From the NCBI GenBank assembly GCA_007115705.1, contig QXEO01001023.1, positions 2,057,701-2,121,700 on the forward strand: a stretch of DNA of 64,000 nucleotides, read 5' to 3'. Every line of letters starts with the position of its first letter. Positions within the stretch are counted from its first letter, which is position 1. Of this stretch, positions 58,603 through 64,000 are shown in pieces. This DNA is from Dactylis glomerata (Eukaryota > Streptophyta > Magnoliopsida > Poales > Poaceae). Under the pieces are notes generated by a model. The model made no database searches. It saw only the letters and a list, made by a program, of their open reading frames with translations, and was not told the origin of the DNA. The position numbers and the translations under genes were made by a program.

Positions 58603-58611
58603 TCTATTTAT
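58603..58611 (-). promoter_or_regulatory. Possible TATA box of the YSL gene
   Basis: On the minus strand ATAAATAG within CCACGATAAATAGAGC, 85 bp upstream of the ATG at 58518. The leader would be about 55 bases. The match to the TATA consensus and the spacing are plausible; there is no other support. Confidence 0.45.
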
Positions 58612-59239
58612 CGTGGTTTTGGAAGCTATCGTACATTGGAAATGACACGCTCAATGTGGCGGATTGGATGGCATTGATACAGTGTCTTGTCATTTCTCCT
58701 CCGATACCTACTATTCAAGTGTATCTATGGTGATTAGTTGGATGTTGTTTTCGATGGTTCTGAGGGCGATGTTGATCTACAACTGGCGCCGGCTAAACAT
58801 TACAGGTCCAAGTGGTTATATTGTTTTTCTTAGAAATCCAAGTGGCTACATTTTTTTGCCGTAGCTCGTGCGTTCTCATTGGGAGGAGAGCTTCTGCTCC
58901 TAAACTAAACACGCCAGACAATGCAGCTTACGCTCTGTCTCTGTCTCTATGATGCAGCGGAAAGATAGCTGTTGTCATGAAAAATCTGTCGGCTCCGGAC
59001 GCACATAACTTTCAGGGAGTACGATAGGTAGGACTAGTGCATGTGAAACTGGAATACACACCTCAAACTAATCGTTGATCATCGACACCATGTACGCATC
59101 CTAGGTTACTGGGGAAGAATAATGATACATTTGACAACTGTTGGCTTTTCTTGATCAATTCGATTATTGACAGTTTAGAGTTTTAAAATGTTGGTTTGTC
59201 GGCTCAACAATTTAATTACTTGGGCGAATAGCTGTCCAA
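58612..59239. other. YSL upstream region, no feature recognised
   Basis: Contains the presumed promoter of the YSL gene beyond the TATA-like site. No terminal repeats or conserved frames were found. Confidence 0.4.
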
Positions 59240-60110
59240 ATCCAACATTATGAAACACTCATACTCCCGTGGGCCGGATCTGGCAGCTCCTGGTTCTCTT
59301 CTTCATCGCCGTCCATCTCCTGTGGCAGGAGATGCGGCGGACGCGGAGATGGGTGCCGGGCTTCTCCCTAAATAAGGGCCCTTCTTTCTTTCTTTGGAGG
59401 ATCCCGTGCTGGTACTCTGCCGCAGTATCGGATGGTCGCCGGCGTCGTCCTCTGCCAAGCCACCGAGGTTGTAGTTGGGCAATGGCTTCGAAGCAGGCGT
59501 GGTCTTCTTCAATAAGCGGTGGCTCCCCTGGTGCTGCAGATTTGTGTTGTGGTGTTCTTCTCCTCTGACTGGCCATGGCGGCGAGGAAGGAGGCGGGAAG
59601 TTGCAGGCGACCTGCGGCGGTGGTGGAGGAAGGGGAAATCTCAAAGATGAGCTCATCCACGCGGACGGCAACTTTGCCGTCGCGATCTACTGCCGAAATG
59701 GCGGCCGAATCTCAACCTCCGATGCGGAGGCCTGGTCTCGGTCCGGTCATGGGAGCTCGAAGTCTTCTCGCCACGAAGTGATGCGTTCCCTGTGGCGATT
59801 CGGCAGACCATGGCTGCGACGCGTCGCCGAAAGGGGGCTCCTGAGCTGCTAGCCCCTGCTCCTCGGCGGTGATGCCTCGAGGACGCTGGCTAGAGGTGGC
59901 GGAGGTGCCCAGGGACTCGATTGCAAGTTCATTTTTAGTTCCAGGGTGCTTTTGTCAAAATATCGGCTTTATCTATAGATAGGAGATCTCCTAGGGCTAG
60001 ATATGCAAAGCTGCATCTTTACTTTGTACCTGCCTCGTTTTAATATAAGAATTTCTGGGGCCTTTCAGGCCCCTTCCCTTGTGAAAAAAGAGGTTGTTTT
60101 CGAAACCTCC
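59240..60110 (+). mobile_element. GC-rich retroposon, LINE-like 3' tail
   Basis: GC-rich in 59270-59930 with open frames on both strands, then a 3' tail containing TTTGTACCTGCCTCGTTTTA, ATATAAGAATTTCTGGGGCC and 'tttcaggcccc'. The organisation resembles the element at 54205-55450. It is non-coding as far as can be seen. Boundaries are approximate. Confidence 0.35.
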
Positions 60111-60262
60111 TGAACGTGACAGTTCTCCTACATCGTACTAATATTCCTGGGAAGTGATTAAATGTGACTTCATGGAGTTGTTTAATCATCTCGTTTCTGA
60201 GGACCTCTCGTTGTCACGATAAAATTTGGTGAAATAATTCTACTATCTAAAACTAAGGCGGC

Positions 60263-61280
60263 ATGTCAGATCCATATAAAGCATTATGTGTTCTCAACAT
60301 GAGCTCTAAGATTTTCATGATATTTGAAACAACCGGCTTTTTGGGTCATCGGCCAGGTGGCTCGGCACACACAAACGGCTTACATGTAGGATGGACAAAT
60401 CTTTTATTGGTTGATGCTCTTGATGATTCTGTTAATGACTTTCACCATAAATGTTTTAGCTCATTACTTCTCATAATTGATTTGAAAAAGTCATATGATA
60501 AAATCATGTGGCATTTTCTTTACCACGAATGTAAGGCTTTTCACCGAAATGGTGTAGGTCGATTAGGAGCTATGTTGTTTCGAGTAGTGTGGCCATCAAT
60601 TTCAACAATGATTTAAGTCATTACTTTGGGACAAAAAGGGTTTCTAATATGGGGACTTTCTTTACTGAATTTTGTTTAATTTAGTAGTGGATATGCTTCC
60701 AATCCTTCTTGAGTGTGCGAAGGTGGACGTCTAAAGTAGCAGGATGGTTCTACGCCTTGTCGTTGATGGTCTGTCAATTATGCAATGTATTGTTCATACA
60801 ATTATCTTATGGATCATGGAAGGCTAAAAACTCAATTTGGTATTATGTGCATTTACGAAAATTCTAGGACTTGAAATTAATTTGAGCGAAATATTCTTCT
60901 TTGGTAATGCTCAAGAAGCTAGACTAGAATATACCAAGATATGTTGTTGTCAGCATGGTTAGTTTCCAATAAGTACATCGGTGTTCCAATACATTAGTGA
61001 AAAGTTACTGATAAAGATTGGAAACAAGTAGAAACGGATTAACAAACGTCTCTCCAGTTGGATAGAAAAACAATTGTCTTTTGGAGTAATCTATTCAGAG
61101 TTTAGTAATATGATCCTATATATGATGTTTTGTTAAGTCTCAATAGGTGTGCTTCAAAGACTAGATCAATACAAGTATAGATGTTTCTTGAAACCGATGA
61201 CGATATACATGCTTGCTACATGAAGTGTTCTTTGTCTCCCAAAAGACAATGGTGGCATAGGTATTTAGGATCCTTACTGA
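60263..61280 (+). pseudogene. Decayed LINE reverse transcriptase
   Basis: Broken frames on the plus strand keep LINE motifs in order. LLLIIDLKKSYDKIMWHFLY (60465-60525) corresponds to the 'L-DI-KAFD-V-W-FL' reverse-transcriptase block. Later come a 'LGLEINLSEIFFFGNAQEA' segment (about 60860-60915), a KRINKRLSSWIEKQLSFG stretch (61030-61085) matching the 'RLSSWK...LS-GGR' region, and SLSPKRQWWHRYLG (61230-61270). Several stops and frameshifts lie between. The conserved catalytic Asp-Asp box is not recognisable. It is an old L1-type copy whose ends are lost. Confidence 0.6.
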
Positions 61281-61290
61281 AAAATAGGTA

Positions 61291-61393
61291 CTCCCTTCGA
61301 CCCATATTACTCTTCATTAGTATGGATGTATCTAGCAGTAAAATGTGTATAGATTCATCCATACTAGCGAAGAGTAATATGGATGGGAGAAAG
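61291..61393. mobile_element. Stowaway MITE
   Basis: CTCCCTTCGACCCATATTAC ... GTAATATGGATGGGAGAAAG flanked by TA (61289-61290, 61394-61395). 103 bp, with paired arms around 'tggatgtatctag'. It is inserted at the end of the LINE remnant. Confidence 0.85.
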
Positions 61394-61401
61394 TATCTAA
61401 A

Positions 61402-61764
61402 ATGTTGAAAGTTAAAATTAAACTATTGCTCTAGTTGGTAATGGATGTGTAACTTTTTACTAAGGATGGCATGTGGAAAGATCTCATACGCAATAAATTA
61501 TAGATTCTAAATTGATTTCTTTGGTCTATTAGAAGCATGGGCACCCAAACTTTTGGGATCCAAGGGAGTATATCTTGTATTTAAGATGTTGAAAGTTGAA
61601 ATTAAAACTATTGCTCTAGTTGAAAATGGATGTGTAACATTTTATTGAGGATGGCATGTGGAAAGATCTCATACACAATAAATTATAGATTCTAAATTGA
61701 TTTCTCTGGTCTATTAGAAGCATGGGCACCCAAACTTTTGGGATCCGAGGGAGTATATCTTGTT
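61402..61764 (+). repeat. Two-copy 184-bp tandem duplication
   Basis: ATGTTGAAAGTT starts copies at 61402 and 61586. Both end in GGAGTATATCTTGT after a shared 'catgggcacccaaacttttg' block. Similarity is about 93 percent by eye. Non-coding. Confidence 0.88.
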
Positions 61765-61914
61765 TGACTTTGACTACACTTAGAATGCAGATTAGTTATG
61801 AGCTGATGCAATATATCTCGTTATGCTGAGATTCGGCATGAAGGATATGGTGTCCTGCCTCCTTGATTCGATGATTCTGTCGACAATTTTTTTCCGCAAA
61901 AGAACTACTCCTAA

Positions 61915-62223
61915 GAGCAAGTATAATAAGCCGAGTCATATGGCTATAGCATGTGCCATATCATTAAAAATCTTATGTGGATGCGAGAGAAAGGAGAAGA
62001 GAGAAGAGAGCTGACTCTTCCCTTGTAGCCCGGCTATAGCACAAGAAAAAAAAAGGAGTTTGTATGCAGCATGAGACCAATAGCATATATGTATTAAATA
62101 ATTAAATCTCATTCAAGAGCCAACCTAATAGCTCATCTATTATATAATTAGGCTCTATAATAACTGTAAAATGACATGACATAGCTCTATAACCGGCTGC
62201 TGGCTATATTATTAGCTTTGCTT
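61915..62223. mobile_element. Tourist-like MITE
   Basis: GAGCAAGTATAATAAGCC at the left, and reversed at the right AAGCAAAGCTAATAATATAG then CC. TAA flanks both ends (61912-61914 and 62224-62226). Inner blocks 'cggctatagc' and 'agctctataaccgg' also pair. 309 bp, non-coding. Confidence 0.65.
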
Positions 62224-62226
62224 TAA

Positions 62227-62814
62227 GCTTCCTCTTAATCAGCACAAAATTTGGCATCGTTTCCTCCGGTTTCAAGCGAAGTCAAACTGAGCTGCCAAGG
62301 CTTATCCGACTACAGCTGTCTAACATACTACTACTAGCATGCTGCTGTACATACCTCGCATGCTGTGTACGTAGATAGTCCAACACTGAGTCCAAGCCGT
62401 TTTCGCCGATCCGAGCAGCATAAACAGGGGCAGAAAACGCGGAATCCACAGGCCCCATCGTACACAATAGCTGACTCACGATCACATGCTCAGATACCAG
62501 TGGCGATTCTAGAACAAAACTTGAGGGTAGGCTCAAAATAACAGGCTACTTGACTAGAAGACTTAAACAAAGCAATATGGTCTTGTGCACTTCAAATTCT
62601 TATATCAACGCATGACAATGTAAAACCGACAACTAAAAATAGAAACACAATATGGTACCTTGCAATGTAGCTACATACAGCACAACTAGCCCCAAAAATA
62701 AAATTAATCGTCAAGTGTCATGTGACCTGCATCGCGGGATAGGATAAATTACTAAAATATTGTTATGATAAAAATTACCAAGGTTCTAAATAATTATACG
62801 TACCACTAAGGTGA
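62227..62814. other. Intergenic, no clear gene
   Basis: One 84-codon minus-strand frame (62282-62536) is not recognised. The rest is AT-rich and may be intronic sequence of the decayed hAT-type gene whose exon is at 62815-62950. Confidence 0.3.
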
Positions 62815-62950
62815 CATGATTCTTCTTTAGAAAGATGTCCATTACGGTCTTTCATAGCTTGGAAGCGCTTCATGATCTTAGCATCCTCAATACTTTTGAA
62901 TATTTGTCGCTCAGCATAGCATACCATCAAGTCATTTACAAACAAATACA
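62815..62950 (-). pseudogene. hAT/ZMYM1-like transposase C-terminal exon remnant
   Basis: On the minus strand the segment reads VNDLMVCYAERQIFKSIEDA then KIMKRFQAMKDRNGHLSKEE. This resembles the C-terminus of plant TTF-type zinc-finger (ZMYM1-like, hAT-derived) proteins, where a CY-E--IF--I----I-KRFQ-MK-R motif closes the dimerisation region. No other domain of such a protein is visible nearby, so this is an isolated exon or relic. Confidence 0.45.
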
Positions 62951-63465
62951 ATTCAACAACTACTCAATAGTCAATACAGACGATGAAACAATTTAATTGT
63001 TTTAGTAGACTTGAGGCCAATGAATTACCTAACCGGGGGCTGCCGGTTTCAGTATATATAGATTGCAAGCTACAGGTAAACAACTGACAGGGCATAGCAA
63101 ACAGCGCAGATCGGCAGATGGATTGGCAGACAACAGTCGCCGTTGCTGGAAGACCTGAGCCCGGCCGATCCTCGCATGTGTCTGCGTATAGTTTGTGGAG
63201 TTGGAGAGATCACGAGTTTGCGCGCTTGCTTGCGACCTGGTTGAAGAGACGAGACGATCGATCGATTTTGGCTGCCGGCGGCTGAACCTGTACGATCGTG
63301 TATCCCTACTCCTGTTGGGCAGGACCACTAATGGGCCAATCTTAAGGCACCGTGAGGCCCAAAAACGGTTTGTTGCTTGTTTCTCCTCTTCCTGACAAGA
63401 ACAACGAATCTGACGACCATGAGATGCTTCGATCCATAGGTAAACAATCAGAGAATATATATTTG

Positions 63466-63500
63466 ACTAGCACAATACCCGTGCTTCGCCACGGGTCAAC
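63466..63500. repeat. Dispersed motif ACTAGCACAATACCCGTGCT
   Basis: The phrase GCACAATACCCGTGCTTCGC plus CACGGG resembles the one at about 10490 (GCACAATACCCGTGCGTTGC). It can form a short hairpin (CCCGTGCTTCGCCACGGG). It is probably the edge of a common grass repeat. Confidence 0.45.
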
Positions 63501-63508
63501 AAATGATA

Positions 63509-63610
63509 CTCCCTGGACCCTTATTACTTTTTGCTAGCATGGATGTATCTAGACACTATAATATGTCTTGATACATCCATATTAGCAAGAGTAATATAGA
63601 TCGGAGGGAG
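63509..63610. mobile_element. Stowaway MITE
   Basis: CTCCCTGGACCCTTATTAC ... GTAATATAGATCGGAGGGAG flanked by TA (63507-63508, 63611-63612). 102 bp, with arms paired around 'atggatgtatctagacac'. Confidence 0.85.
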
Positions 63611-63612
63611 TA

Positions 63613-64000
63613 AGTTATTATCATAAAAAATAAAAAATAAAATCTCCTGACAATCAAAAAATCCAATTGGAAGGTATTATCACATCAGTCTTCAATTTTC
63701 TTGAGAATCTGTGGCACACCGCATCCTCGATTGATCAATCCAATTATAAAGCTTTGGGTAGAAAAAATAAAAACAATCACCATACATATTCCACACGGAA
63801 GTGCTCGTGTTTTACAACAGTTTTCAAATAATTTGAGAAAAAAATGTGCTCAGAAACCTCCAAAGCTATAAGATGTAGAGTGACTTTTATCTCTCAAACG
63901 TAAAATATCTTATGTTTCACTTCGATTTTTGGGTTGTACCATTTGTAACATTATAGGTTTTCGCTAAGTATTTAGTTCCCCATATTCATTTTACATCATC
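63613..64000. other. AT-rich end of window, nothing recognised
   Basis: No frame longer than a few tens of codons, and no terminal repeats seen. Confidence 0.5.

Overview
The window is nuclear DNA from a grass, most likely the wheat/barley tribe (Triticeae). Few host genes lie among densely nested transposons. The transposon types fit Triticeae: CACTA ends full of AGTCCCGGTT motifs, Gypsy LTRs ending in GATACGTTGGAGACGTATCA, Stowaway MITEs starting CTCCCTCC, and Tourist MITEs with TTA/TAA target duplications. The genus is an inference. Coordinates of multi-exon genes come from splice signals read by eye.

Layout. 1-2309 holds two Gypsy/Copia-type LTR fragments. 2310-8334 is AT-rich with MITEs and one GC-rich exon-like block. 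8335-10329 is a complete Mutator-like element (MULE) with a 9-bp target duplication and a truncated FAR1-type transposase. 11.1-14.7 kb holds LTR-retrotransposon pieces and two GC-rich MITEs. 16.2-18.2 kb holds a small predicted three-exon gene whose introns are full of an AGTTG-rich minisatellite. 18916-26203 is a serpin gene whose first exon is split by a 5.9-kb Helitron (19442-25315). Only 81 bp past the serpin stop a 20-kb CACTA transposon begins (26285-46231, target duplication TTA). It contains a decayed TNP2-type transposase gene and a decayed second gene with a Ulp1-like protease domain. The transposase gene is cut by an LTR retrotransposon (34739-43263, duplication ATCCA). That retrotransposon is itself cut by a MULE carrying a leucine-rich-repeat receptor-kinase fragment (38816-40682, duplication TCCCAAGAG), so the nest is three deep.

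46.2-47.4 kb holds a LINE remnant. 47581-58518 is a complete yellow-stripe-like (YSL) metal-chelate transporter on the minus strand: six exons, 716 residues, with an 8.4-kb first intron carrying two tandem Tourist MITEs, a Stowaway, a Mutator MITE and a GC-rich retroposon. 58.6-64 kb holds another retroposon, a decayed LINE reverse transcriptase, MITEs, a tandem duplication and a hAT-derived exon remnant.

The two host genes that can be named (serpin and YSL) are unrelated in function and there is no operon-like organisation. I did not find a wholly new biological system. The most notable structures are the Helitron inserted in a serpin exon with the frame restored on paper, the triple nest ending in a gene-capturing MULE that shares its termini with a small MITE 11 kb away, and the internal cluster of CACTA terminal motifs in front of the element's second gene.
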